In this document: positions 43,882-52,413 of the stretch, piece after piece | Layout of the letters: each line of letters starts with the position of its first letter | Position numbering within the stretch: the first letter of the stretch is position 1 | Source of the DNA: Microterricola gilva | GTDB taxonomy: Bacteria > Actinomycetota > Actinomycetes > Actinomycetales > Microbacteriaceae | Reading direction: 5' to 3' | Length of the DNA: 64,000 nucleotides | Assembly: GCF_004217495.1 (NCBI RefSeq) | Contig: NZ_SHLC01000001.1 | Coordinates: 1,054,001 to 1,118,000 of the forward strand | The notes under the pieces: model-generated | What the model saw: only the letters and a program-made list of their open reading frames with translations | What the model was told of the DNA's origin: nothing | The model's database searches: none | Translations under genes and position numbers: made by a program

Positions 43882-43911
43882 GGCATCCGCCACCAATGTG
43901 GTGCGGATGCC
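43882..43911 (+). terminator. Hairpin after the aldo/keto reductase
   Basis: GGCATCCGC-C-ACCA pairs with TGGT-GCGGATGCC (43882-43911) around a 3-nt loop with a single bulged C. No T-tract follows directly. Confidence 0.5.
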
Positions 43912-43992
43912 ACCGGCGCCGTTTCACAGAAAAATGCGATAAAATCTCAGAAAATACTGGATTTCCTCGTATCATTCTTCTAGAAATGACCC

Positions 43993-45462
43993 ATGCAAAG
44001 AAGCATGGAAGCCCCGGTCGGTTGGTATTTTGATGATCCCGGCGCTCCCGAGTTCGATGCTCCTGATTGTGATGCCGCTGACTTCGTTCTCCCTGTCGAG
44101 TCTTCGCCCCTCGCTGTGACCGCGGCGGAGGCCGTCGGCTTCTCCATTGCCGAGGCGGCGAACGCCCAGCACGCGGCGAACCGGGCCATGGCCGCCCAGC
44201 TCGCCGCTTTGGCCGCGGCGGTGCAGACCAGCCGCCGCAACCTCTCCGTGTATCTGTGGCCGGGCGCCCTGCAGGAGCCGGACGCCAGGGAGCTGGCCGA
44301 GCGTGCCGCCGCGACCGACGCCGGCATGCAGCTCCAGCTCTCCACAAGCGTTGCTCGCACCCGCGCCTACGAGGGTCGGGCGTTGATCGACTCCCTGCCG
44401 AAACTGTGGGAACTCTTCCAGGCCGGACTGACCAGTTACGCTCACGCCTCCGCCGCGGTGCAGCATCTGGCCGGACTCGGCGACCCGGCCGCGCTCGCCC
44501 GCTATGACGCTCTGCTGGCCGGCGCAGCCGCGACCATGACACCGGAAGCGTTCCGACAGAAAGCGCGCACCCTGCAGGAGCGCCTCCTGGCCGAACCGGC
44601 CGAGGCGCGCCACGGCCGGGCAATGGCCGAGAGGCGCGTGAAGCTGGAGCCCGCCGAGGACGGCATGGCCTGGCTGCATCTCTACCTCTCCGCGCCCGAC
44701 GCCATCCGGATCAGCCAGCGCCTCTCACAGACGGCCCGCACCATCCACCGTTCAGAAACCGACCGCGCCACCGGCGCTGGCGCCGGTCCTGGTCCCGCTT
44801 TCGGTGTGCAGCGGCGCACTCAGATGCAGATCCGCGCCGACCTGGCCGCGGCCTGGCTGGCCGGGGACGGCACCCCGACCGCCGCGAAGGTGCGACCGAT
44901 CCTGCTCGTGCCGATCCTCAGCCTCCTGGGCCTGAACGACAATGGCCTGAACAACAATGGCCTGAACAACAACCGACTGGACGATCAGGACCGGGGCGGC
45001 CAGTCGGCCATCCTGCACGGTTACGGCCCCATCGACCCGGTCACCGCCGCGAAGCTCTTCCACGACGCCCCCGCGTTCCGCCGGGCCGGCACGGACCCCA
45101 TCAGCGGCGAACTCCTCAACCTGGAGCGCGACAAGTATCGGCCCACGAAGGCCCAACGGGATTGGTTGACCATCAAGTACGGGTCTTGCGCCCGGCCCGG
45201 CTGCGACTGTTCCTCGGCGATGGCCGATATCGACCACGTGCGGGAATGGGCTCGCGACCACGGCCCGTCCAACATCGACAACCTGATCCCGCTCTGCACC
45301 CCCGACCACCGGCTCAAAACACTGAGCAAGATCAGAATCAGCAAGACTCAGACGCCCGCCGGGGACGATCTTGTCACTGTGCAGACCCCGACCGGGTTCA
45401 CCGCCACCCGGCTCGCGCGGGCCAGGCCAAGCTGGTGGGACGGCGACGAAGCACCCTTCTAG
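43993..45462 (+). CDS. DUF222 / HNH endonuclease domain protein
   Basis: 489 residues. The N-terminal two thirds are a helical DUF222 (13E12-type) region (about 45-330), rich in AAQLAALAAAV-type sequence. The C-terminus carries an HNH nuclease motif, CARPGCDCSSAMADIDHVREWARDHGPSNIDNLIPLCTPDHRLKT. These genes are abundant, multi-copy and mobile-looking in Actinomycetota; their role is unknown. An in-frame run GLNDN-GLNNN-GLNNN-RLDDQ lies at about 313-332. The gene splits the fucose cluster and has an AT-rich promoter zone (43920-43992) unlike its surroundings. Start: ATG 43993 (TAGAAA 6 nt before) or the ATG 12 nt later. Confidence 0.9.
   Translation: MQRSMEAPVGWYFDDPGAPEFDAPDCDAADFVLPVESSPLAVTAAEAVGFSIAEAANAQHAANRAMAAQLAALAAAVQTSRRNLSVYLWPGALQEPDARELAERAAATDAGMQLQLSTSVARTRAYEGRALIDSLPKLWELFQAGLTSYAHASAAVQHLAGLGDPAALARYDALLAGAAATMTPEAFRQKARTLQERLLAEPAEARHGRAMAERRVKLEPAEDGMAWLHLYLSAPDAIRISQRLSQTARTIHRSETDRATGAGAGPGPAFGVQRRTQMQIRADLAAAWLAGDGTPTAAKVRPILLVPILSLLGLNDNGLNNNGLNNNRLDDQDRGGQSAILHGYGPIDPVTAAKLFHDAPAFRRAGTDPISGELLNLERDKYRPTKAQRDWLTIKYGSCARPGCDCSSAMADIDHVREWARDHGPSNIDNLIPLCTPDHRLKTLSKIRISKTQTPAGDDLVTVQTPTGFTATRLARARPSWWDGDEAPF
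44929..44973 (+). repeat. 15-bp in-frame tandem repeat (3 units)
   Basis: Units GGCCTGAACGACAAT, GGCCTGAACAACAAT and GGCCTGAACAACAAC are consecutive and in frame inside the DUF222-HNH gene, encoding GLN(D/N)N three times. A degenerate fourth unit follows. Copy number is likely to vary between strains without breaking the frame. Confidence 0.9.
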
Positions 45463-45495
45463 CCCGGAAGACCGTATTTAGCCCGGAAGACCGTA
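45460..45495. repeat. 17-bp tandem direct repeat at the HNH-lactonase junction
   Basis: TAGCCCGGAAGACCGTA occurs at 45460-45476 and again at 45479-45495, separated by TT. The first copy supplies the TAG stop of the HNH gene; the second is the last five codons and stop region of the lactonase gene on the other strand. Part of the lactonase 3' end is thus duplicated onto the end of the HNH gene. Confidence 0.9.
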
Positions 45496-46329
45496 GAACG
45501 ACTGCGCGCTCGTGCCCTCGATGGCGGTGCGCTCGGCCGCCGAGGCGCCGGTGGCCTCGTGAACCCGTGCGATCCAGGCCTCGAGTGTTCCGCCCGTCCC
45601 GAGCTTCGCGCTCACGGGCCAGTCGCTGCCGATCATGGCCCGGTCCGCGCCGAAGCTCTCGACGGTGTGTCGGATGAACGCGCCGGCATTGCGGTCGAGG
45701 GCCGCGGCATCCTGCGTCTCAGCCGTGAGCCCGGAGACCTTGACCGTGACGGCGTCGAGCGCGGCGAGCTGGCCGATTGCCTCCGCCCACGCGATGCCGG
45801 CGTCGCTGTCGATTCCCTCATCGATCGGCGGCTTGCCGAGGTGGTCGAGCACGACCCTGAGCGTCGGCAGCCCGCGCAGCAGCGTGACGAGCCGTGGCAG
45901 CTGATCGTGCCGCACGCAGGCGTCAAAGCTCAGTCCACGTTCCGCGAGCATGCCGAGGCTGTTCCGCACCGCCGCGCTCTCGAACACGGAATCCGGTTCC
46001 CCCTGCAACAGGTGGCGGATGCCGACGACGCCCGGAATCTCGGCCAGCGCGTCGAGGTGGCCGGGCAGGGCAGACTCGTCGTGCAGATTCGCCGCCGCAA
46101 CGATGCCGACGAGCTCCGGCCACTCCGCTCCGCTGACCCATCTGGCCTCGTCGAGCGAGCTCTCCGCCGCGCAATCGGCCTGGACGAAGACCATCCCGCT
46201 GACACGCCCGCCCGCGCGGTCGACGTCGCCAGGCAGCATCGGTGCATTCAGCGCGGGGATCCCGGACAGCCACGGGTAGTCGAAGCGCGCTGTGTCCCAG
46301 ACGTGGACGTGCGCGTCGATGACACCCAT
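45478..46329 (-). CDS. Amidohydrolase-family sugar lactonase (L-fucono-1,5/L-rhamnono-lactonase type)
   Basis: 283-residue amidohydrolase-2 protein. The metal motif VIDAHVHVWDTARFDYPWL opens the protein, HDQLP and LRVVLDHLGKPPID follow, and GSDWPVS is near the C-terminus. This pattern is shared with L-fuconolactone and L-rhamnonolactone hydrolases, which open the lactone made by the aldo/keto reductase. The start at 46329 (MGVIDAH) is chosen over the longer frame because it overlaps the mutarotase stop by 1 nt (TGATG) and the fold begins there. Confidence 0.88.
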   Translation of the reverse strand: MGVIDAHVHVWDTARFDYPWLSGIPALNAPMLPGDVDRAGGRVSGMVFVQADCAAESSLDEARWVSGAEWPELVGIVAAANLHDESALPGHLDALAEIPGVVGIRHLLQGEPDSVFESAAVRNSLGMLAERGLSFDACVRHDQLPRLVTLLRGLPTLRVVLDHLGKPPIDEGIDSDAGIAWAEAIGQLAALDAVTVKVSGLTAETQDAAALDRNAGAFIRHTVESFGADRAMIGSDWPVSAKLGTGGTLEAWIARVHEATGASAAERTAIEGTSAQSFYGLPG

Positions 46330-46676
46330 CAGGCGCTGGGGTTCTGGGTGGCGGCCTTCTGGGCGCTGAGGGCCCACACCTGCTCGAGCGGGCTGAAGCC
46401 CTCCTCGCCGTCCGCGCCGCGGAACAACTCGACGTAACGCCCGATGTCGAGCTGCCAGCGCGCGTTCGCCGGGTCATCGTCGAGAGCCGCGAGCGCGGCG
46501 TCGAAGTCGTCGCAATCGACCAGGTGGAACAGCCGGTGGCCGGAACGCCAGATCGTCCAGTCGTGGATGCCGAAGCGGTCGAAGCTCGCCACGAGTTCTT
46601 CCGGAATGGTGAGGTGGGCAGCGCGGTAGCCGTCGACGGCCCCGGCCCGGATCTCAGAGTGCAGTGCGACGATCAT
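46329..46676 (-). CDS. L-rhamnose/L-fucose mutarotase family protein (RhaM-like)
   Basis: 115-residue ferredoxin-like barrel protein. HSEIRAGAVDGYRAAHLTIPEELVASFDRFGIHDWTIWRSGHRLFHLVDCDDFDAAL contains the conserved His and Trp-Arg residues of the RhaM family. It interconverts sugar anomers so that the dehydrogenase receives the right form. It is the first gene of the mutarotase-lactonase pair. The ATG has GGAGCC about 10 nt upstream. Whether rhamnose or fucose is the true substrate is not decided by sequence. Confidence 0.85.
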   Translation of the reverse strand: MIVALHSEIRAGAVDGYRAAHLTIPEELVASFDRFGIHDWTIWRSGHRLFHLVDCDDFDAALAALDDDPANARWQLDIGRYVELFRGADGEEGFSPLEQVWALSAQKAATQNPSA

Positions 46677-46775
46677 GTGTTCCGGGCTCCATTCATCCGA
46701 TGTACTGAGACAAGGATGCCAGAAATGCGCGTGATGTGAAGGGCAACGCCTTCAAGCGTCCGATGTCTGCGGCGA

Positions 46776-47447
46776 TCAGAGCGCTTCGCGCAGCCAGTGC
46801 TCGATCCCGCTGATGTGCACGACCGTGAGCGCGCTGGCGAGCTTGGCGTCGCCCTGGGCGAGCGCGGCGACGATGGCCGCATGCTCGTGGAGCGTGCGCT
46901 CGACGGCGTTCTCCTGCGTGATGCCGCGCCAGATGCGGGCGCGCACGGTGTGGCTGGACAGCGAGTCGATCAGGCTGGAGAGGTAGCTGTTGCCCGCGGA
47001 GGCCACGATGCGGCGGTGGAACTCCAGGTCGTGTTCGACGAGCCCCTCGACCGAGGTCGAGCCGTCGACCTCGGCGATGAGCGCCGCGAGCTCCGCGATC
47101 GTGTCGTCGTCGATCTGGTCGGCCGCCAGCGCCGTCGCGGCCGGCTCGAGGATCCGCCGCACGGCAAAGATCTCGAGGATGGACGTGTCGCCGTGCAGAT
47201 CGACGACGAATGACATCGCCTCAAGCAGCAGCGCCGGTTCCAGGCTCGTGACGTAGGTGCCATCGCCGCGGCGCACGTCGAGCACCCGGATGACCTCGAG
47301 CGCCTTGACCGCCTCGCGCAGCGAGCTGCGGGAGAGACCGAGCTCCTCGCTGAGCTCCTTCTCAGGTGGCAGGCGATCGCCGGGGTGGAGTTTGCCCGAG
47401 ACGATCATGTCCTTGATCTTGAGAATCGCTTCGTCGGTCACAGCCAT
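46776..47447 (-). CDS. FadR-subfamily GntR regulator of the fucose region
   Basis: 223 residues. The winged helix GKLHPGDRLPPEKELSEELGLSRSSLREAVKALEVIRVLDVRRGDGTYV is followed by an FCD effector domain with the metal residues in HDLEFHRRIVASAGN and EHAAIVAALAQGD. Its place directly upstream of the mutarotase-lactonase pair suggests it controls the sugar cluster. The ATG is 6 nt from TAGTAT (47459-47454), so the mRNA is leaderless. Effector unknown. Confidence 0.9.
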   Translation of the reverse strand: MAVTDEAILKIKDMIVSGKLHPGDRLPPEKELSEELGLSRSSLREAVKALEVIRVLDVRRGDGTYVTSLEPALLLEAMSFVVDLHGDTSILEIFAVRRILEPAATALAADQIDDDTIAELAALIAEVDGSTSVEGLVEHDLEFHRRIVASAGNSYLSSLIDSLSSHTVRARIWRGITQENAVERTLHEHAAIVAALAQGDAKLASALTVVHISGIEHWLREAL

Positions 47448-47459
47448 GGGGCCATACTA
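47448..47459 (-). promoter_or_regulatory. Leaderless promoter of the fucose-region regulator
   Basis: TAGTAT (47459-47454), then GGCCCC, then ATG at 47447. Confidence 0.6.
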
Positions 47460-47491
47460 GCGGCGGCCCCGAGGCCGAAGCGGTGCAGTCC

Positions 47492-49000
47492 TCAGCCGGC
47501 GAGCGCCCTCCACAGGTGCATGCCGGCGTAGCTGCGCCACGGCGCCCACCCCGCGCCGTGCGCGGCGAGCGCCTTCGCATCGCCTGGCAGCCCCAGCCGG
47601 CCAGCGCCCTGCCGGATCGCGAGATCGCTCGTCAGCAGCACATCGGGGCTGCCGAGCACGCGCATCGCGACGTAGCCGGCCGTCCACGGGCCGATGCCAG
47701 GCAGCGCGGTGAGCCGTGCGGTGAGCTCCTCCGTGCTCTCGCCGACATCGAGGTGCAGTTCTCCGGATGCCAGGGCCTCGGCCACTCGCATGATCGTGTC
47801 GATGCGCGCCGCCGGGCCGCGCAGCACGGCGCGCCCGCCCGCCGCGATCTGCTCGGCCGTCGGGAACAGCAGCCAGCCGCCCCGCGCATCTGGCAGCCGG
47901 TCGCCGAGGGCAGCGGCCAGTCGGCCGAGCGTCGTGCGGGCGGCGGCGACCGAGATCTGCTGGCCGATGAGTGCCCGGAACAGCGTCTCCTCCGGGCTCA
48001 TACTGCCAGGGACGCGGATTCCGGGGACGGCCGCGACGGCGGGGGCGAGCGCGGGGTCGGCGGCGAGCGCCGAGTCGATCGCATCGGCATCCGCGTCGAG
48101 GTCGAGCAGGCGGCGCACCCTGGTGACGAGCGGCGCCAGGTCGCTGAGCTCGTCGAGCGTCGCATCGCAGGCGACGACGGGCGCGGACGGCGTGCCGTCG
48201 ACGCGCAGGCTGATCGTCGCGACGCCGGACGGCAGCCGCACGGCACGGCGGTAGACGCCGTCGGCGAAGCTCTCGACGCCGGTGACGGCGCGCACGCCCA
48301 GGAAGCCGAGCACCCCTGCGCCGTCGAACGGAGCACGGGCCGGCAGCCGCAGCGTGACGGCCGTGCCCTGCTCGGCCGCGGCAGGAGGGGCGACGGCGTG
48401 CCGCGCCCGTCTGGCGGCACCGCGCTGCCTGAGCGCACTCGGGGTCTGCTGGTACACGGCGGAGACCGTCTCGTTGAACTGGCGCACGCTGCCGAATCCG
48501 GCGGCGAAGGCGATGTCGCTGATCGGCAGCTCGGTGTTCACGAGCAGCTCACGGGCCGTCTGCGCGCGTTGCGCCCTGGCGAGCGCCAGCGGACCTGCGC
48601 CGAGTTCGGCCTGCAGCACGCGAGTCAGGTGCCTGGGGGTGTAGCCGAGGCGGGCGGAGAGCCCGGGAACACCCGTGCGTTCCACCTCACCGTCGACGAT
48701 GAGCCGCATCGCCCTGGCGGCCAGGTCGTCGCGCACGTTCCATTCCGGCGAGCCCGGCACGGCGTCGGGCAGGCAGCGCTTGCATGCGCGCAGCCCGGCC
48801 TCGTGAGCGGCGGCGGCGGTCAGGTAGAACGAGACATTGCCCGGCTTCGGCGTCGTGGCCGGGCAGCTCGGCCGGCAGTAGATGCCCGTCGAGTGCACAC
48901 CGGTGATGAACTGGCCGTCGAAGCGGGCGTCCCGCGAGCTCATGGCACGGTATCGCTCCGCGAAGAGTGCGGTGGCTGCGGCATCCGTTCGTTCGGTCAT
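47492..49000 (-). CDS. Ada-like N-domain / AraC / AlkA fusion, DNA-3-methyladenine glycosylase
   Basis: 502-residue multidomain DNA-alkylation repair protein. Residues about 15-90 form an Ada-type zinc domain with GIYCRPSCP and CKRC cysteines (methyl-phosphotriester sensing). About 95-190 is an AraC helix-turn-helix pair (RLGYTPRHLTRVLQAELG and ISDIAFAAGFGSVRQFNETVSAVY). The rest is AlkA: an N-terminal beta domain and HhH-GPD with LTALPGIGPWTAGYVAMRVLGSPDVLLTSDLAIRQG (catalytic Asp). It both senses methylation and excises damaged bases, as in actinobacterial AdaA-AlkA proteins. CAGTCT lies 6 nt upstream of the ATG, a variant of the leaderless box. Confidence 0.93.
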   Translation of the reverse strand: MTERTDAAATALFAERYRAMSSRDARFDGQFITGVHSTGIYCRPSCPATTPKPGNVSFYLTAAAAHEAGLRACKRCLPDAVPGSPEWNVRDDLAARAMRLIVDGEVERTGVPGLSARLGYTPRHLTRVLQAELGAGPLALARAQRAQTARELLVNTELPISDIAFAAGFGSVRQFNETVSAVYQQTPSALRQRGAARRARHAVAPPAAAEQGTAVTLRLPARAPFDGAGVLGFLGVRAVTGVESFADGVYRRAVRLPSGVATISLRVDGTPSAPVVACDATLDELSDLAPLVTRVRRLLDLDADADAIDSALAADPALAPAVAAVPGIRVPGSMSPEETLFRALIGQQISVAAARTTLGRLAAALGDRLPDARGGWLLFPTAEQIAAGGRAVLRGPAARIDTIMRVAEALASGELHLDVGESTEELTARLTALPGIGPWTAGYVAMRVLGSPDVLLTSDLAIRQGAGRLGLPGDAKALAAHGAGWAPWRSYAGMHLWRALAG

Positions 49001-49061
49001 GCCTCAAGACTGACACGCGCACGCGCGCCTCGGTAGCGGAAATCAGACATCAGCGTGCCCG

Positions 49062-50513
49062 CTATTCGACCGCCTCGAAACGCACGCTGCCGCTGGCGAT
49101 GTCGGCGGCGAGCAGCAACACGCTCACGCGCGATCCCGGCGACGGATGCCGCGACGCATGGCACTCGGCCGTCACAGCCGGCTCGGCGAGCTGCACCCGC
49201 GCGGAGTCGCCGCGGAGCGACAGGACCGTGGCCTCGAACCGCCGGCCGACGTCGTCGCTGAGCAGCGCGGCCTCGACGCGGTTGATCGACGTGGCGTCGA
49301 GATCGGCTGCGCGTCTGGCGCTCGCCGCCATGATGGACGGCAGTTCAGTGAGCGAGTGCCGTGCCCACTCCGGAACGGTGTCGCCGGCGCAGAGCGCCGC
49401 ACAGATGACGAGGCTCCAGCGGTCGACGAGACGGCGCAGCGGCGCGGTCGCGTGCGCGTAGGGCGCCGCGATCGCCGACTGCACGGTGTCGCGCGGAGCC
49501 GGCAGGCCAGCCGACGTGTCGAACGCGACATAGCCGGCCCCGCGGAACAGGCTGGTGGCCGCCTGCAGCACGGCCAGCGCCGCCGGGTTCTGCCGATCGA
49601 GGGCGCGCAGGTAGTCGCCGTAGCGTTGGGAATCCGGCCACGGCAGGCCGAGGGCGACGGTCTGCCGGCGGAAGCTCGCGAACTCCTCCTCGCTCGGCGC
49701 CGGCATCGTGCGCAGGATCCCGACTCCGCCGTCGATCATGATGGAGGCGGCCGCCATGCCGGTCATCAGCGAGAGCTGGGCGTTCCAGTCCTCGACGGGC
49801 AGCGGTTCGCGGCGCCGCAGCGTGTAGCCGTCGGGGCCGAGCACGATCTCCTCGTCCGGGGAGTTCAGGCTGGCGCCGCCCCGCCGCCGCTCCAGCTCGA
49901 TCCGCGCGAGACCGACGGGCTGCAGCAGCGCCAGCGTCCCGGTCGCCGTGCCGGCGTCGATCGCACGCTGCACCTCGGCGTAGCTCAGCCTGGCTCGGGA
50001 ACGGATCCGCGCACGCCGCACGGTCGCGCGCTGCACCTCGGCGTCGGCGTCGAGGGTGAAATCCCAGACGTAGGCGCTGCGCGGCGCGCCAGGCAGCAGC
50101 GATCCCGCGCCGTCGCCGATGGCGGGCGGATGCAGCGGGATGCGGCCGTCGGCGGCGTAGATCGTCTGGCCGCGCAGCCTGGCCTCCCGGTCGACTGCAC
50201 CGCCGGGGGAGACGAGCGCTGGAACGTCGGCGATCGCGTAGCGCACCCGGAAACCGCCGGCCGGCCCCGGCAGCGCCTCGATGTGCATGGCCTGGTCCAG
50301 GTCGGTCGCGTTCGCAGGGTCGATCGTCACGAACTCGACGGCGGTGAGGTCGTGCCGCGGCAGCTCGAGGTGCGTGGCCACCCAGACGGCCTCGGCCACG
50401 GCATCCGCCGGGAACTCGTCGGGAAGCTCGAGCGAGATCCGCAGCTCGGCCAGCGCCGCGGCCAGCTCCGTCTGCGCCGCTGAGGCGGTGACGTGCGGGC
50501 GGCGGGTCGGCAT
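49062..50513 (-). CDS. RNB-domain ribonuclease (RNase II/R family, short form)
   Basis: 483-residue 3'-5' exoribonuclease candidate. The RNB catalytic signature is TIDPANATDLDQAMHIE, with the Asp cluster, followed by VRYAIADVPALVSPGGAVDREARLRGQTIYAADGRIPLHPPAIGDG; APYAHATAPLRRLVDR matches the conserved RNB tail. It lacks the clear N-terminal cold-shock domains and the long S1 region of RNase R, keeping only a short C-terminal beta segment. This short form is common in Actinomycetota. ATG 50513 follows a leaderless promoter and is divergent from proS. Confidence 0.92.
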   Translation of the reverse strand: MPTRRPHVTASAAQTELAAALAELRISLELPDEFPADAVAEAVWVATHLELPRHDLTAVEFVTIDPANATDLDQAMHIEALPGPAGGFRVRYAIADVPALVSPGGAVDREARLRGQTIYAADGRIPLHPPAIGDGAGSLLPGAPRSAYVWDFTLDADAEVQRATVRRARIRSRARLSYAEVQRAIDAGTATGTLALLQPVGLARIELERRRGGASLNSPDEEIVLGPDGYTLRRREPLPVEDWNAQLSLMTGMAAASIMIDGGVGILRTMPAPSEEEFASFRRQTVALGLPWPDSQRYGDYLRALDRQNPAALAVLQAATSLFRGAGYVAFDTSAGLPAPRDTVQSAIAAPYAHATAPLRRLVDRWSLVICAALCAGDTVPEWARHSLTELPSIMAASARRAADLDATSINRVEAALLSDDVGRRFEATVLSLRGDSARVQLAEPAVTAECHASRHPSPGSRVSVLLLAADIASGSVRFEAVE

Positions 50514-50550
50514 GCGCTCAGCCTAGGGGCGCGCCAGTAAAGTAGGGAGG
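50514..50550. promoter_or_regulatory. Divergent leaderless promoters of the RNB nuclease and proS
   Basis: Minus strand: TAGGCT (50525-50520), 6 nt, ATG 50513. Plus strand: TAAAGT (50538-50543), 7 nt (AGGGAGG), GTG 50551. The purine-rich AGGGAGG abuts the GTG, too close for normal SD use. Only 37 bp separate the start codons. Confidence 0.6.
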
Positions 50551-52356
50551 GTGATTACACGCCTGTCGAACTACTTCCTCCGAACGTTGCGCGAAGACCC
50601 CTCCGATGCCGAGGTCACCAGCCACCGCCTGCTCGTGCGGGCCGGCTACATTCGCCGCCAAGCCCCAGGCGTGTTCGCGTGGCTGCCGCTCGGCCTGCGC
50701 GTCAAGGAGAAGATCGAGCGCATCGTGCGCGAGGAGATGCACAACGCCGGCGCGCACGAGGTGCACTTCCCCGCGCTGCTGCCGCGTGAACCGTATGAGA
50801 TCACCGGCCGCTGGGAGGAGTACGGCGAGGGCCTGTTCCGCCTGAAGGACCGCAAGGGCTCCGACTACCTGCTCGCCCCCACGCACGAAGAGGTCTTCAC
50901 GCTCCTCGTGAAGGATCTCTACAACTCCTACAAGGACCTGCCGCTGTCGATCTACCAGATCCAGGACAAGTACCGCGACGAGGCGCGCCCCCGTGCCGGC
51001 CTGCTGCGCGGCCGCGAGTTCACCATGAAGGACGCATACTCCTTCGACTACACGGATGCCGGCCTCGACGCCAGCTACCAGGCCCAGCGTGACGCCTACG
51101 AGCGCATCTTCACGCGCCTCGGCCTGGAGTACGTCATCGTCAAGGCGGATGCCGGCGCGATGGGTGGTTCCAAGAGCGAGGAGTTCCTGCACCCGACGCC
51201 GATCGGCGAGGACACCTTCGTGCGATCGGCCGGCGGCTACGCGGCCAACGTCGAGGCGTTCACCACCGTGGTTCCCGAGGCGATCCCCTTCGACGGGCTC
51301 GCTCCCGCCGAGGTGCTCCCGACGCCGGACACCGCCACGATCCAGACGCTCGTCGACGCCGCGAACGCGAACCACCCGCGCCCCGACGGCCGGCCGTGGA
51401 CCGCCGCAGACACGCTGAAAAACGTCGTGCTGGCGCTCCGCTACCCCGACGGCCGCCGCGAGCTCGTCGTCGTCGGCCTGCCGGGCGACCGCGAGGTCGA
51501 CCAGAAGCGCGCGGAGGCCGCATTCTCCCCGGCCGAGGTCGAGCCGGCCAACGAGGACGACTTCAAGGCCAACGAACCAGGTCTCTTTGACGGGATCGCA
51601 GGAGTGTACTTGACGAAGGGGTACATCGGCCCCTGGCACCCGCAGCATGGACAGTTCCTTGGTGAGCAGGCCTTCCCTGACCGTCAGAACATCCGCTACC
51701 TGCTCGACCCCCGCGTCGTCCCCGGCACCGGCTGGATCACGGGCGCCAACGAGCACGGCCACCACGTCTTCGGCCTCGTCGCCGGCCGTGACTTCACGGC
51801 GGACGGCTTCGTCGAGGTCGCGGAAGTCCGGGACGGCGACCCCGCGCCCAACGGCTCCGGCCCGGTGGAGCTGGCCCGTGGCATGGAGATCGGTCACGTC
51901 TTCCAGCTCGGACGCAAGTACGCCGAGGCGCTCGGCCTCAAGGTGCTCGATGAGAACGGCAAGCTCGTCACCGTGACGATGGGCTCGTACGGCATCGGCG
52001 TCACCCGCATCCTCGCGATCATCGCCGAGCTCAACAACGACGCGAACGGCCTGATCTGGCCGCCGTCCGTCGCGCCGTTCGACGTGCACGTCGTGGCCAC
52101 TGGCCGTGACGCCGCCGTGTTCGAGGCGGCGGAGACCGTTGCCGCGGCCCTCGAGGCCGCGGGCAAGGACGTGCTCTTCGACGACCGGCCGAAGGTCTCG
52201 CCCGGAGTCAAGTTCGGTGACGCTGAGCTCATCGGCGTTCCGACGATCGTGATCGCCGGCCGCGGTGTCGCGGACGGTGTCGTCGAGATCTGGGACCGCC
52301 GCACGGGAGTGCGCACCCCCGTCGCCATCAGCGAGGTGGCGGAGGCACTCGCCTAG
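50551..52356 (+). CDS. proS: Prolyl-tRNA synthetase, bacterial type
   Basis: Charges tRNA-Pro. The 601 residues begin [48 protein letters not shown]. Class II motif 2 is [26 protein letters not shown] and motif 3 lies near [16 protein letters not shown]. The insertion (editing) domain of bacterial-type ProRS is present at about 230-400, and the anticodon-binding domain ends the protein. The GTG start is fixed by the leaderless promoter. A terminator hairpin follows the stop. Confidence 0.97.
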   Translation: MITRLSNYFLRTLREDPSDAEVTSHRLLVRAGYIRRQAPGVFAWLPLGLRVKEKIERIVREEMHNAGAHEVHFPALLPREPYEITGRWEEYGEGLFRLKDRKGSDYLLAPTHEEVFTLLVKDLYNSYKDLPLSIYQIQDKYRDEARPRAGLLRGREFTMKDAYSFDYTDAGLDASYQAQRDAYERIFTRLGLEYVIVKADAGAMGGSKSEEFLHPTPIGEDTFVRSAGGYAANVEAFTTVVPEAIPFDGLAPAEVLPTPDTATIQTLVDAANANHPRPDGRPWTAADTLKNVVLALRYPDGRRELVVVGLPGDREVDQKRAEAAFSPAEVEPANEDDFKANEPGLFDGIAGVYLTKGYIGPWHPQHGQFLGEQAFPDRQNIRYLLDPRVVPGTGWITGANEHGHHVFGLVAGRDFTADGFVEVAEVRDGDPAPNGSGPVELARGMEIGHVFQLGRKYAEALGLKVLDENGKLVTVTMGSYGIGVTRILAIIAELNNDANGLIWPPSVAPFDVHVVATGRDAAVFEAAETVAAALEAAGKDVLFDDRPKVSPGVKFGDAELIGVPTIVIAGRGVADGVVEIWDRRTGVRTPVAISEVAEALA

Positions 52357-52375
52357 AACGCACGGCAACCCACGG

Positions 52376-52413
52376 AAACGGCCAGAGAGCTCAGCGCACT
52401 CTGGCCGTTTTCG
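52376..52413. terminator. Bidirectional terminator carrying the stop codon of the convergent gene
   Basis: AAACGGCCAGAG (52376-52387) pairs with CTCTGGCCGTTT (52399-52410), followed by TT. The stop codon of the minus-strand gene (52391-52393) lies in the 11-nt loop, and its last codons form one arm of the stem. One hairpin therefore serves proS and the convergent gene. Confidence 0.8.
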
